64,000 nt of DNA from Cordylochernes scorpioides (taxonomy: Eukaryota; Arthropoda; Arachnida; Pseudoscorpiones; Chernetidae): contig CP092863.1 in assembly GCA_030710605.1 (NCBI GenBank), forward strand, positions 61,928,393 through 61,992,392, read 5' to 3'. Position 1 is the stretch's first letter. The number at the start of each line of letters is the position of its first letter. A model generated the notes under the pieces. That model was not told the origin of the DNA. It saw nothing but the letters and a program-made list of their open reading frames with translations, and ran no database searches. Shown here piece after piece: positions 31,660-43,427 of this stretch. The position numbers and the translations under genes were made by a program.

Positions 31660-33398
31660 GCGGAGAGAACAACAATTTTGTTTTTCTGCCACCCTGCAAA
31701 TATGAGCAAGGAAGCAGGAACCAATTTCTTTAAGTGTAAGAAAAATACCAAGAATATTATGTTTCTCATATGTATTTTCAAATATAAATTTAAGATAACT
31801 TTTTTGGTTGTAAACATAGATGCAATTTCTGACAATGATGAAGAAAAAAATATATTTTTAGGTGTACTTTATGACATTTGTCTTTTTTTTTTTTGGATCA
31901 TCAATCTGGCTGTATCTTTGTTTAAGCATTGGCACAATTCTATTATTATTCATTGGACCTTTTCGATTTTTGTTATTATATGTGTCCTTCTTCCTAAATG
32001 TAATATGTAATTTCATTAAGTTGATTATTTGATGATCTAAAAGCATTTTCATTATTCTTGAATTCGTTTTGTTTCTTCTTCTAAAGGTAAATTGATTTTG
32101 TGTCATGTCTGTTAATGAAATGTGTCTATTTTCTGTGTTAATCATATCTTTATTAGGTGGGTATCCTTCAGAAATATCCAGCTGCTTCTTTGCAAATGTC
32201 GTTTTACAATTTCAAATTATTTTCGGCATTTTTTATAAAATCGTCCACATATATAGTAGATATCTGTCGAAAGAAACTTATTTTTTTTAGAAATACTTCG
32301 TCTTTTCTGTTATCAGTATTTCAACACGATTTCTTCATTCTATTATAGATGAATGGGTATATAATATTTTTATTAATATGTTTCAACAATTTTGATTCTC
32401 TTTAAGATATAAGACTGAAAGAGACAAAGTGCAAATATACTGTCTATTCTAAAATATATAGTATACTGCTGTCTTAAAAAAATCCTGATGAGGACAAAAG
32501 ATTTTTGTCGAAACGTCGAGGTAATAAAAATATTTACTGGCCTAAGTATCTTTATTTTCAAGAAATAAAAAAATCAGGTTTTCTATATAAATACATATCC
32601 AGAAAGGGGAGATGTTTAACCTTTTATTTTATTTTATTTTAATGATAGGCAATAAGAATTATGATAATCAAGAAAATTTTGTCACTGCCTGTCTTTTTGT
32701 GATGCAAAAATAATCTATATATCTCATCCATAACTTTATGTTTTGGTGCCTGTGTTTTTATTTACCCATATATTCCCATTCCTGAAAGACTTTTAAATTA
32801 TTTTAAAGCATGATTATGTTTTTCATATTCTATTAATAAAGTAATATTTGTGAAAAATTTTATTCAATAAATATATATATTTAAAATTTTCATTTCATAT
32901 CTTGATATCAACTAAGTGAAAGCTTTAACATTTAGGATCTATATTTCCTGAGATTCATGTACATAGAAAAAGGAAAAAAAGTTCCGATTTTTATAATAAG
33001 ATTTAATCAAGCAATAAAGGTTATTTTTCATCTTTTTGATTTTTGAATCTTCATGTATACTATTATCCTCCAGAAATATTAAATAAATTTGATTTCATTT
33101 TTTTTCAAAGACCTTGCCTTTATTCAGTTCACTACTAGGTCAAAATCATTAATAATAAAAATATTCCTTTATCTGGAAATAAGTATTTTAGTTTTGTATC
33201 AGTGAGGGAAAGGGATAGAACACTATTTAATGTTAGAACAAAATGCCTCCTCTCTATAGAATTGTTTTATTTATATTTCACAAGAAAAACTTTATTTGCC
33301 CAGTTAGCTCTCTTTTTATCATCACATTTTGTTTATAAATTTAATTATTTTTAGGAAATATTTTAACAACCTTGTCAATACATAGTTATGACTGTGTG
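31660..33398. other. Intergenic region between genes A and B
   Basis: AT-rich, nearly identical to 61600-63351. Contains the Penelope-like remnant below. Short reading frames (31678-32010, 32105-32348) show no domains and are not conserved beyond nucleotide identity. Confidence 0.6.
32400..32570 (+). mobile_element. Penelope-like element end with hammerhead-like motif
   Basis: Contains CTGATGA (32485-32491), a stem of GACAAAA/TTTTGTC (32493-32499 with 32503-32509) and GAAA (32510-32513), followed by CGTCGAGGTAATAAAAATAT. That order is the core of a hammerhead ribozyme, which Penelope-like elements are known to carry. One extra G between CTGATGA and the stem departs from the canonical core, so self-cleavage is doubtful. 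Duplicate at 62423-62451. Confidence 0.5.
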
Positions 33399-33714
33399 GA
33401 AGAGATTGGACAACCATCATGACTGGGTGAAGTAGAATGCGTCTGCCTTTGTCATTAAGACTGGGAGCACTACTAAGTGGCAGGCCGACTTACTCCCAAA
33501 AGGAACAGACACCATGTGCAGCCGCTCCTAACATGAAGTACAGACGCTGCTCATCCTGTATCCCTGGATTAAGAGCCCTTTCAGGATACTATCAGCCCGG
33601 GCCAGCTGAGCCCAGGTTTTTTTAGTGAGCTTGTTACTGCTCCCTCTCCTCCTTTTTAATCCGGGCTTGGGACCGGCAAAGACGGAGTTTGATTACGATT
33701 GTTATGACTGTGTG
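33385..33714. mobile_element. 302 bp retroposon with 14 bp target duplication, downstream of gene A
   Basis: Insert 33399-33700 between two copies of GTTATGACTGTGTG (33385-33398, 33701-33714). Gene B has a single version of this site (near 16443-16456) and no insert. The body is GC-rich, ends TCCGGGCTTGGGACCGGCAA then GACGGAGTTTGATTACGATT, and codes for nothing recognisable. The gene D copy is at 63352-63651. Likely a SINE or LINE 3' end; class unknown. Confidence 0.75.
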
Positions 33715-33768
33715 TATAGTAAGTGTCAGGAAAATTGAGATATGACTCGAGGTTATATGCTAGTGGAG

Positions 33769-33774
33769 TTTATT
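33769..33774 (-). terminator. Polyadenylation signal, gene A
   Basis: AATAAA on the minus strand, 14-19 bases after the stop. Confidence 0.75.
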
Positions 33775-33787
33775 TGTACGTCTTTCC

Positions 33788-33939
33788 TTAGCGGGGAAGC
33801 CTGTCGCAGTTTTCGAAGGAGATCTTCTCCAGCTCCTTGACGGGCAGGTCCTTGGACTTGAGTTCGGAAATGATCTTCTGGTAGTCCTGCTCACTGAGGT
33901 CGTGGAACTTCTCCTGGTGAATCAGCACGCGCAGTTGGG
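33788..33939 (-). CDS. Gene A exon 5
   Basis: Encodes QLRVLIHQEKFHDLSEQDYQ onward to LPR and TAA (33788-33790). Acceptor TGTTCCAG. Confidence 0.9.
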
Positions 33940-36900
33940 CTGGAACACACGGGTGTTATCTCAACTTGAACATGGGTTTATATTTGAATCATCTTTTATC
34001 ATTCAACACAGCTTCTTTCCCATATTTTCTTTGAACTAATTTAAGAGAGACAGTTTTTTCAACTCAAAATTTTTAATATAAAAATCTAGGCTATTCAATG
34101 TGACAAGTGAATTTATAAATGACTAGCCGAATGACCCGGGCAATGCCCGGGTTTTACCCTATTAAATGTACCCTATTCAAATACTATTCGTTACAATTAT
34201 AAATTGGCGCCGTGGATGTCACTCTTGTGAAACGTCCCGCTCCAAACTTTGTGTCTGAGAAGCGATATTTTTATAGAAAGATGATCTGGCTTTTGTTTTC
34301 TGCTCGAATGAATGTTTTTCTGTTAGAATTTTGTTCCTGCATACAAAATAATGAACTGGTTTCACCCGTGGTCTCTGCTTTTTGGAATTTTTCCCGATAT
34401 AATTCTGTATCTGATAATCAAACATGATACAGCAATATCGTCATCATCATTTTCTGACTAAAAATATATAGTTTTAATAATTGATTTATATATTTTTTAA
34501 AATAGCCTATCGTCTTCCCCGTATTCTTTTACCTATGTATGGAAATTTTGGTTTGAATTAGTGAACTATTGCGAATTTGTATACAGGACATACAGACAAA
34601 CAGACAAACATACAAACATTCATTTTATATATATAGAGATATTGTATTTATAGAATACTAGCGGATGTACCCGGCTTCGCCCGGGTTTTACCCGAGTAAA
34701 GGTTTGTCTAACGAATCTCTCGATAAAGTGAACATTTTTTCCCGATCCCTTGAAAAATACTCGATAAGTTGAATAAAATCAATATTAATTGGTTCCCTCG
34801 GCAATTGGAAGTTAAAGGAATAGTATCTTGCCTTGGAATTGTATCATTATTCTTGTCTTAAATAAATTGCCATGTCATCCTGAATTTTGTCTTTCCTAAT
34901 TTTCTACATTACAAAATCATCGTATCATCATGATAATATTTAGAGCAGATTGTGTTGAATTATAACAGATAAATTAGAATATTTATCTTGATTATTTTTA
35001 GGCAAAAAATTATTTCAAAAATTTTATTTGCAAGAAACCTTTCCAGTACTATACTAAATAACTTCCCAAAGTTTCATCGCGTTCCAATGAGTGGTTTGGT
35101 CAGGCATAAAGGACAGACAGACACACACACATACATTCATTTATATATATATTTATATATATATATATATATAGAGACTTTTAAATTTGTAATACATTTA
35201 ATTTTTTTAAAGTAAATCTAAATTCACATTCTTTTTAATTATCATTTCACAGCCTATGGTAAACTGATACCACATATTATTCTTTGTTATAAATAATAGA
35301 GATCTAGTATATGAATAAATATGGGCGATAATAGCAATACTATAGTAAGAGGAAGTAAAGACTTACCAGCATAGAGGAGAGGCTTCTCGGTACAGGCCCA
35401 CAAGACCATGTGGGACTTGGGCTCGTATTCCACAATCTTGTACTTGATGGTGATAGGGGTGGCGTCTGGACACAAGTCGCTTAGGTTATGATGGTCAATA
35501 TATAAAATTCAGTAAATACTCTATAATACAATTAATGAAAATATATTTGAAGTGTTTTCATCATAGAAACATTTAGGTATGCATTTTATGTATTTCATTG
35601 GAAATAACAAATAATTTTGTTTGTTATTGAAGTGTTTGATATAAAAAAATTCACTTAGTTATTTATTGTCAAATAAATAAATAGTTTTCCCATGTGACTT
35701 GAAAATATTTTAGAAAATTTATTCTAAGTACATCTTCAGGGCTGGTGGAATAAAGTTTGTTCACCTAGGATATATAATATACATCTTATATTATACGAAA
35801 CATGACTGGGGTTCAATATATCCATCTAGAGAAATTATATGTAGCCATTTATATTTTTATTTTCAAATAATAATTATATATTCTTTTATATATTACACTA
35901 TAATTGAACTCTATCTGACCCTATATGTGGAACCTAACTCAATAAAATGATAAAATGAATTATTGCATCTTCAAATTTTGTTTAGCAAATATTAATATTT
36001 AAGGAATCTCTCTTCCATATGTATGTACCTGGCTTTTTAACAGCTCACTAGCGCCTGATAATAAGCCTGAGGTTTACTTAGCAGCATCATAAAATTAATT
36101 ATATTGAACCCATTCAATTTTTCTTAATAATAAAAATCTACCAGAGTAATATATATATTACTACTCAAATTAAAATATCTATTTCAGCATTCATTAAAAT
36201 ATATTATATCTGGAGAAACTAAGTCATTTTATATTGAAATTGTCCTTTTAAATAAGGCCCCGAACTGTAAATATTTATATTCGAAATAGAGTTTGCCTGT
36301 GCAGAATTCATTTTTAAAAAGTAATAAACACTTTTGGAGGCGCCAGTAGATCTTTTATTTTTAAACTTTTTTTTTTCAAATAGTTAGGCACTTTTTGGAA
36401 GCTCTTACTAATAGACTATTTTCTCGGGTTATTGGCCTCTATGGAATTACTCGAGAAGTCTGAATTACTCGATTTTTTTTTTACTTCGGGGTAGTAAGAG
36501 TGTTATTCATATATTCGTAAAGTGTGAATGAATATATTTCCAGTTAGGATAGTACATGTATAATACAATATAATACGGCTTATGATTGTAAAACGACATT
36601 TGACAAGTTTTACCGCAAATGTTTCTTTTGAACGAAAATCATAATTTATTTTAAGGAGAAATGACTATTTCTATCCTTAGGTTCAACGCGCGCGCGCGTC
36701 ATCTAGCGTTTACATTGTTATTGAAATCCTTATTTCTATCCTTTGAGATGAAGTATGAAAGGATGAATTGTGAAGAGTAATAATGAGCGGAAAAATAAAA
36801 GTGGCCAGGGATGGGAATTGGGATGTATGCATGTTATTTTATTTTAGGGGGGGGGGGGAGTATTTTTATAAAATATTGTGAGGAAATACGAAAAAATATC

Positions 36901-39900
36901 AGTTGCATGAAAATAAAGCCATTCAAAATAAAACAACGCTATAACCAAGAAGAACTTACAGTCACGAGAATATTCGGGGTGATTATCCAGGTGGACACGG
37001 AGGTTGCGGTTGAGCTTGAAGTAGGGGAGCTTCTCATCGACGAAGGTACCGTTGGCCTCGACTCTCATTGGGGCACTAAGGCAAACATTGAACATTCTGA
37101 GTACATCTTCAGGAATAGTGGAATAAAGTTTGTTCATCTACATCTTATATTTATGAAACAGGACTGGAGTTCAAAATACCCATCAAGAGAAATTACAGTT
37201 AAACCTGTCTATAGCGCTCCTTCATGGGACACACCAAAATAGGGTGCTATAGAGATGGGAGTGCTATAGACAGGTCACTTTTAATGTAAATCGCATCGTA
37301 CAACGTATTTAAAATCAGGCCCTATAGAGAGGGAGACGCTATTTAGAGGGGACGCTATAGACAGGCGTAACTGTATATGTAGACATTTATGTTTTTCAAA
37401 ATGATAATTATATATTCTTTATATAGTGTCTGAGAATAATTTTAAAAAGGAAAAAGTCCTTGTGCTGTCTAAATAAAGTAGAATATGTAACTATATCTTG
37501 AACATGACAATTTGCTACTAGTCAATTGCAATTGAATTTATATACAAGCTCTGAAAAAATAAATAACTCCCTAGTCTCTTTATATATAAGACAAATTATA
37601 TTGTGTGTGAATATTTTATTTAAATAATTGAAATATATAATAAATTATGGTGCATTAGCGCGCCATCAGTTATGAAAATTTGAAACTATTATAGACGCGT
37701 GTGATTCTTGTTGTAGAAATTGTTTAATTTTCAAAAGAATCATATGCGTCTATAATAGTTTCAAATTTTTATATAATAAATTAGTTTTAAAATGTTTCTA
37801 AAAGAGAATCTTCTGAAACATTGAAAATTTTGCAATATATATATATTGAAAATTTATAACGTGTATACTAGTTTCAAATTACTGAATATTAACTACAGAA
37901 TACTCTTTACTTACAACATTCATTATATAAGGGGGGTTGGTGGAAGGATGGCCTAAACCATTGATTTTCGACCGCTACGACCCGGGTTTGATTCCTGCAT
38001 TGGGCACTTTTTTTCTGATTTAAAAATAAATGCTCCAATGACCCCTGATTCTTGCAAAAGTCCAACCCCACCAGCGAGTGCAAGTAACCAAAGGGGGCTC
38101 TGGCACATTTATAAGTGCAAAGTTGAACTGCTTTTCACATGTGTAGACATGTGGTGCACTTACAGTAAAAGCATTTGCTAGCTACCCACCATGATTATCA
38201 TGGCCTGTTCCACGTGTACTAGGGAAAAGCAAAAAAAATATATATATAATGTATTTGTCGCATAATCTAAAATAGAATTATAAATTATGATGTGGGTTAA
38301 CTGTACAAACTTACTCGAAAGCCTGTCCATAGGAGTAGAAGTTGAGCTTGTTGGAGCCCATGGTGGTGATGTTGTTGACCAGGCAGCGGACATCTTCAAT
38401 GAAGTCATAGGTGGTGTGGGCATACTCGAACCATTGGGCGTCGAGCTACAATACCACACAACCATATTATTAAATTCTCCAATGGTAGAAATGAATTCAT
38501 TTCTAATTTCACAATGATCAGATTTAAAGGAAAATCAATATATTACACTTTAGAAACAAAGAAGTTGGAAGTATTATAAAATTCACCCTCCCCAAGACCT
38601 GTTAACTGCCTCAAAGTGGCGGGGGGGTGACCCTGGCGGGACAGGTGAAGTATCTGGAGTTCTGAACTTCTGGTAGGGCCACCCAAGGCATGAAGACTGT
38701 CCCACTATGTCCAGCTAAATGTTAACAGTCGTATGTTAACAGTCGTAACCTACATCAGATGTCCCATCACGTTTCCAAAGTTATCGAAAAAGACAAAACT
38801 ATAATGCTAGTAAATATGATGGAAAGAAAAAAATGAAGTTATATTTTATATCTCACACACAAAAGGGAAGTAAAATAATTTTAATTTAGGTAACCATTGT
38901 GTGTTTAGTTGAAATTTACTATATATATATTGCAAAAAAAGTGAACTGAAGTCTTGTTCTTCGCAAGCACGAGACCCTAACAAACATCTGTTAAGATACC
39001 TTGAAGGATTTAATTTAATATTTCACTTATATAATTGAAGCTGATCCAAAGATATTCTAGCCTACAGTAATACAGTTTGGGCTAGTGACACCAATGATAG
39101 TTGATAAACGGGATAATCAGCTCTTACTATTCATTCTTTCTTAATGTATGGAGGTAAAACAGCATCGTCGACAGTTAGAGACTTAAGGCCTTTATTTCGC
39201 TCACATATATCTAAAAAAAATGAAATATCTAACATATGTCTCAAATCAGATTAGATTAGTATGTGAAAATCGAAATACTGTTGATTTTTTACATTAAGAA
39301 CATTAAGTCAAAGTATCTTGTACTTCGTACCCTGTTCGAGGAACACTGTTTAAGGGAAAGGTCGACAAGCAGAAACTTCGATTTGTACTATAAATCTAAT
39401 GTATATAACCTGGCTAATATCTTCACCATAAGTCTCAACAAAAATGCACATCAGTAGGCTTTTTCCGATATGAACAGTGTGGATTAGGGCACAAAATTCT
39501 GAAAACTTAAAGTGAGGATTTGAAGATATGTTTTTAGTCACACATAACATTTCTCACTGCACAAACCCTGCAACTGACCCTTATCATTAATGGCTGCCAA
39601 CTAGAGAATCACGATATGATTATATGTCTGCTGTAAGATAATTTCCCTCCTCTCTAGGTAAATTGAACATTTATTATAACCAGAAATATCATGGTAAAAT
39701 ATATGTTTCTATGAGAATTATTTTATTTACATTGAATAATTATATAAGATACTTATCCTCAGTGGCAGTATTTTGTTACAATTTGTATTTCAGAGGGTTC
39801 TATCTTTGATTATTTATCGTCTCTACAATATTGATACAATATTATTTAGGTTCAATTGAGGAAAGAAATTTATCAGATTGTTGAGACTTTACAATATGAA

Positions 39901-40066
39901 ATTATTTTTCAAATAGAGAAATATTCTCCATTTAATCTCCCATTTGGTGAGCTATACTCACGGAGTCGTAGGACACGGAGACTTCCTGGTCGTCGATACG
40001 AGGGCAGGAAGGTGTGGAGGCCGCAGCGGCTCCCAGGGTGAGGAGGGTCAGAAGGAGGACGTACAT
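33788..40066 (-). CDS. Secreted lipocalin, gene A (five exons, complete)
   Basis: Coding exons: 39962-40066, 38315-38445, 36960-37096, 35367-35465, 33788-33939 (minus strand), 624 nt, 207 residues. Signal peptide about residues 1-16. Cysteines at 21, 56, 84, 149 and 202. Strand-A motif A38-Q39-W40-F41-E42. N-glycosylation sequons at N60 and N94. Late strands are TPITIKYKIVEYEPKSHMV (126-144). The C-terminal helix SEQDYQKIISELKSKDL is near residues 173-189, and the protein ends NCDRLPR. Family length is about 180-200 residues, so this is full length. The protein should be secreted and bind a small hydrophobic ligand, which the sequence does not reveal. A crustacyanin/apolipoprotein-D-like lipocalin is the best family guess, from the spacing of W-Y-E, cysteines and helix. 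Introns carry Helitrons, SINEs and a MITE, but no coding damage. Confidence 0.88.
34123..34639 (-). mobile_element. Non-autonomous Helitron, family H2, gene A intron 4
   Basis: On the minus strand TCTCTATATATATAAAATGA.. to ..CCCGGGCATTGCCCGGGTCA then TTCGGCTAG, inserted between A and T. 517 bp, no conserved coding frame. It is the intact reference for the copy split between 43995 and 57301. Confidence 0.82.
34658..35177 (-). mobile_element. Non-autonomous Helitron, family H3, gene A intron 4
   Basis: Minus-strand 5' end TCTCTATATATATATATAAA and 3' end with the hairpin CCCGGGCGAAGCCGGG, then TACATCCGCTAG. Only 18 bp from the H2 element. The base before the 5' end is G rather than A, so this end may be slightly misplaced. 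Confidence 0.75.
35367..35465 (-). CDS. Gene A exon 4
   Basis: 99 nt, acceptor TGTCCAG, donor GTAAGT. Encodes ATPITIKYKIVEYEPKSHMV and LWACTEKPLLYA. Confidence 0.9.
35480..36555. other. Gene A intron 3, lower part
   Basis: AT-rich. A region near 36340-36490 with TCTCGGGTTATTGG and ATTACTCGAG may be an old repeat. Otherwise nothing recognised. Confidence 0.5.
36560..36812 (-). mobile_element. SINE S1 copy, truncated head, gene A intron 3
   Basis: Body ATTTTAAGGAGAAATGACTA, GAAGTATGAAAGGATGAATT and the start of the head (CCAGGGATGGGAATTGG) match the S1 tail and T arm. The remaining tRNA-like part is missing. A GCGCGCGCG run interrupts it near 36690. Confidence 0.75.
36960..37096 (-). CDS. Gene A exon 3
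   Basis: Encodes MFNVCLSAPMRVEANGTFVD, EKLPYFKLNRNLRVHL and DNHPEYSRD. Acceptor GATGTACTCAG, donor GTAAGT, phases 2 and 1. Confidence 0.9.
37196..37373. mobile_element. MITE (CAGTTAAACC ends) in gene A intron 2
   Basis: Inverted ends CAGTTAAACCTGTCTATAGC and complement, with flanking TA. 178 bp. Same family as 16888-17063 but an independent insertion. Confidence 0.85.
37931..38145 (+). mobile_element. SINE family S2 in gene A intron 2
   Basis: GGGGGGTTGGTGGAAGGATG start, GACCCGGGTTTGATTCC box-B-like element and the common body ending CTTTTCACATG. About 85 percent like 28952-29205 by eye. Confidence 0.78.
38315..38445 (-). CDS. Gene A exon 2
   Basis: Acceptor TTGTAG, donor GTAAGT. Encodes LDAQWFEYAHTTYDFIEDVR onward to GQAF and the first two bases of a Glu codon. 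Confidence 0.9.
38580..38770. other. GC-rich patch in gene A intron 1
   Basis: Clearly GC-richer than its surroundings. Ends with two copies of ATGTTAACAGTCGT. No counterpart in gene B or C introns and no coding frame. Probably a repeat of unknown class. Confidence 0.45.
38780..39955. other. Gene A intron 1, upper part
   Basis: AT-rich. No coding, RNA or repeat feature recognised. Not alignable by eye with intron 1 of genes B or C. Confidence 0.5.
39962..40066 (-). CDS. Gene A exon 1 (signal peptide)
   Basis: 35 codons: MYVLLLTLLTLGAAAASTPS then CPRIDDQEVSVSYDS, donor GTGAGT. Cleavage expected after the run of alanines. Confidence 0.9.
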
Positions 40067-40098
40067 TGTGGTGTGGGGATGGTCCTGTGGTGTCGGCA

Positions 40099-40104
40099 TT
40101 TATA
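40099..40104 (-). promoter_or_regulatory. TATA box, gene A
   Basis: TATAAA, 33 bases before the ATG, in the same conserved context as genes B and C. Transcription about 25-30 bases downstream would leave a very short 5' leader. Confidence 0.75.
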
Positions 40105-40344
40105 GCAGACGGTGGTGTGTGGGCGGAGAGAACAACAACATTGTTTGGCTGCCACAACACCACCTCGCTGACAATAGAAACATAGAAATAGTAATCGGCT
40201 TATTTACCATTGAAAAATTATCAATAATGTCATGTTTCATATATTGAAAAATATTTTTGAAACAACCAAAACATTTTATTTAAATAAATTCCTGTGAAAC
40301 ATGTGAGATTAATTAATGAAATTATATTTAAAACTCTAGTTACT

Positions 40345-40535
40345 TAATGAAATAATATAATACAATATAATATGCGGCTTGTGTTTGTAAAACGACATTT
40401 GAAAACTATACCGCATGTGTTTCTTTTCAACGAAAAATCCAAATTTATTTTAAGAAGAAATAATGATTATTTCAAACCTTAGAGATAATGTATGAAAGGA
40501 TGAATTGTGAAGAGTAATGATAAATATAGAGTGGT
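40345..40535 (-). mobile_element. SINE S1 copy, headless, upstream of gene A
   Basis: Matches the S1 body from the (TATTA)n-like end to GAAGAGTAATGATAAATATA. Lies about 240 bp upstream of the TATA box. Confidence 0.7.
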
Positions 40536-40539
40536 TATA

Positions 40540-42475
40540 TAAACATAATAATAAACTCAATGAAAATTGATTGGAATGAACAAGAAAAGGCGCTTATAGG
40601 AAAAAGTTCGAAGGAGGTTGAACTCTAAAATATAAAACACATATCGTTAAAATCAAAAATGTATTTTTGATGAGAAAAACCCTTAATTTTTTATATTCTT
40701 TAAGTTTAAGTCCCATTCTAAAACTTTTTACCTGTAGAAGGGTCATTTAAAACCCGAAATCTTGTAAACTCGTTAAAAGTGTAATTAAGAAACCTCGGAA
40801 ATTTATATTTGATCAATCTAATTGATACATATGATTATAATTCTGATACATTCTTTAAATTATTATATTTCATTCTTAGCAATTCTTACTATTGTTCTTA
40901 ATAAACTATTAGACTTTATACCACTTCTGGAATATCAGTTTTTGTAACTCAAAAATGCTGATTTAAAGAAAAATAGAGTTCTGGCATTTTGAAATATACA
41001 CCTGCTACCCGACTAAAATAGTGTATAGCCATCATTTAGTTTCACCATGTCCTCATCACAATGATAGTCATAAATATACATTCACCTCGCCCAGCGTAAG
41101 CTATTTACACCCTTATTTTATTCCACAAATCAGTTAATTATAACAACGCCACTTTCAGAAAGAAAAACTCTTGACTTTCAAACACAAATTGCAAATATCT
41201 CGCCCTCATATCTTTTTCCATTGCCTTCACCTGTACCTAAACTATTGACCAGAGCAAATCTTATACATACCTCCATGGGATCGCCATAGCCCAGCGCTAA
41301 TATACAGAACTCTCAATAGAAGATTCAGGAGGCCCAGCCTTTGCACTGCGGTTAGGTTGATTATGGTCACTTACCCAAACTGGGATAGCTGAGGCGCGTA
41401 ATTTTTGGTAGTGGGAACTAGGTAAGCGCTCTCCCCTTTAAAAAAAATAAACAAGAGAAGAAAAGAATAGGAGATTCAATACCCGTCAGGCATTCCAACA
41501 TAATACGCCATGGTACCATTTAAAAAGAGAATCAAGAAAGCCTACTACCCTCACCATGCCAACCATTGTAATGATCATCACTATTCCCTCATCATATCTT
41601 ATGAATCTTGCAATCCCAATAAAGTTAAATTTCCACAGAGATCACCTTCCAAATCAAAAGGTTTAAAACCCCCCCAAACTTATCACCATTCAATCACTTA
41701 CCCGCAGACCTTTTTCCAAGCAACCAAATAACCGCCATATTTTTTCCCAGACCAATTGAGCCGTGCCTACATTTAACACCAGATACTTTTAACGATTTTT
41801 AACACCCTAATTGACTTTAATACTTCATTGAAACCATAACTTTCAAAACAACACATCAACAAGAAAATTATTTGAATTCTTCTTTCTCATCCAAACTTCC
41901 ATCGAATAATCATGTAAATCACAAATTTCCCAGCACACTCAAGCCATATCAAGAATATATATTTTCATGCAAGTTGCCTAAATGGTCAGCCGTCATATCA
42001 TACCATAAAGTCCCTAGTTATAGCAGAAGTCGACACACGCGCGCTGCCCCTCCTGGCAAAAGGACCTCAATCGTGCTATCTTCTGATTTTCACTTCCTCT
42101 CATACCTCACTTGTGATATAACTCAGGCTACACTTCCCAATAAATTACACACTTTCTAATTCTTCAAATCACACTTTTAGGCACATATACTATTGTACAT
42201 AATAGTTATAAATTTATATAATAAATATGAAGTCTTTGTGATTATTAACATTATATTATTTCATTTATTTATTATAATTTTATTATTATATATTTATTTC
42301 CAAGATCATAGTCTTTGACGAGTTATTATTTGTTTTTGACTGGTGCTTCAGATGTAATAAATTCGAAAAATTGCATGAGAACGCCCTTGCAACCTCAGAA
42401 CAATTTTTAACGCCTTGCCAAATGCATATTTTCATTTATTTCTCTTGACGAAAACAAAATAATTTTAAAAAATAA
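40540..42475. other. Intergenic region
   Basis: AT-rich on the left. From about 41080 to 42170 the plus strand is C-rich and G-poor, with a GC-richer patch at 41320-41450. Reading frames at 41510-41731 and 41872-42159 lack domains. No confident feature. Confidence 0.45.
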
Positions 42476-42479
42476 CAGT

Positions 42480-42830
42480 AAGCTTCCAGGGAAAAGTTTC
42501 TTTTAAAAATATTTTTAACTTAAAATTATCTCAAGCTTTCGGGCAAGTAAGCCCTTCTACGGGAGAAAATATTTTACATCATTAATACGCCAATAAAATA
42601 AGATTTAAAATTGAATTTCTCCCGTAGAAGGGCTTACTTACCCGAAAGCTTGAGAGATTTTTAAATAAAAAAACTATTTTTAAAATAATCCTTTACCCGG
42701 AGGCTTACTTTTCTTATTTTAATATTGATTCAAGGGATTATTTTATCGGACAAAATAATTTTGTTGAAACGTTGTGAAATAAAACTCTAACTGACCGAAG
42801 TTTCTATTTTTTAACAGAAACATATACTAA
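42480..42830. mobile_element. Nested foldback element with Penelope-like end
   Basis: Inner hairpin with 39 bp arms CTCAAGCTTTCGGGCAAGTA.. (42530-42568) and complement (42616-42654), nested in an outer pair (CTTCCAGGGAAAAG / TTTACCCGGAGGCTTAC). The right flank, GTTGAAACGTTGTGAAATAAAA, resembles the Penelope-like end at 32500-32540. A similar outer hairpin is at 53021-53068. Confidence 0.6.
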
Positions 42831-43087
42831 AATTCCTCACAAAATAAAAATTACCACCAGGTTCAAGTTTTATCTCCCTCCTATTTGTTAATAATATAAT
42901 CATCTCTCTTCTCACACACAAAATTATAAATAAAATACAATCAGTTATAAGGAATTGTTTTTTTTTTTCATACCATGACCATACACAAGCTTTCAGGCAT
43001 AACAGCTGTTTTACAAGTAAATTGACGATTCTAAAACTTGAAAATTAAATAATTCCATATATACACACAAAAAGGTTGGAAAACTCC

Positions 43088-43195
43088 TCATGAAAACCTC
43101 ATTTTGAATCTAAAATGATGGATATTCTCTTTGATAACTCTACCTTTGTTCCCATAACAGAAGCAGACAAACTTCAAAAATACAATAATTTAAAA
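43088..43195 (+). pseudogene. Penelope-like RT N-terminal fragment, copy 1
   Basis: Reads MMDILFDNSTFVPITEADKL. The pattern I-L-x-D-x-x-x-F is typical of the region just before the fingers of Penelope-like RTs. Same sequence at 43735. Short, so only a suggestion. Confidence 0.4.
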
Positions 43196-43427
43196 TATGA
43201 GAGTTGGATATGCAAATATCCATTAACATAACACCGTAAAATCATAAAAACTATAGATTACCATTTAAAACTAATGCGCTATTGAGACTATGAGTGACAA
43301 AAATACAAATCATATTGAGTTTTATACACCAAATAAATATTAATGGCAGGGCAAAAAAGTAAAAATTATGTTGGGAAGACGGAAATTACTTAAGGTATAA
43401 GATTCCGAAATTATATTATTATATTTA

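Larger units (their letters stand above)
26455..34122. repeat. Segmental duplication, copy 1 (upper part of block B+A)
   Basis: Matches 57340-64000 in direct orientation almost base for base, apart from insertions private to one side: the 351 bp foldback (26776-27126), SINE S2 (28952-29205), about 420 bp near 27940-28360, and the S1 fragment at 60202-60343 on the other side. Carries exons 1-3 of gene B and exon 5 of gene A. Confidence 0.92.

Noticed and set aside
32105-32348. Small frames between genes A and B, repeated at 62043-62286
   Set aside because: Conserved only because the whole block is a recent duplicate; AT-rich, overlapping frames on both strands.
33437-33625. 62-residue frame, also at 63390-63689
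   Set aside because: It is inside the 302 bp retroposon, and the two copies diverge by frameshift at the 3' part.
34212-34427. 71-residue frame repeated at 44010-44225
   Set aside because: Lies within the H2 Helitron; both strands are open over the same stretch and no domain is visible.
34123-35177. tRNA-like SINEs or LINE ends for the CCCGGGC...CTAG elements
   Set aside because: Hairpin plus CTAG at one end, TC at the other and A/T insertion without duplication identify Helitrons.
41510-42159. Two open frames in the C-rich intergenic part
   Set aside because: No domain, low-complexity composition, no splice or transcription signals nearby.
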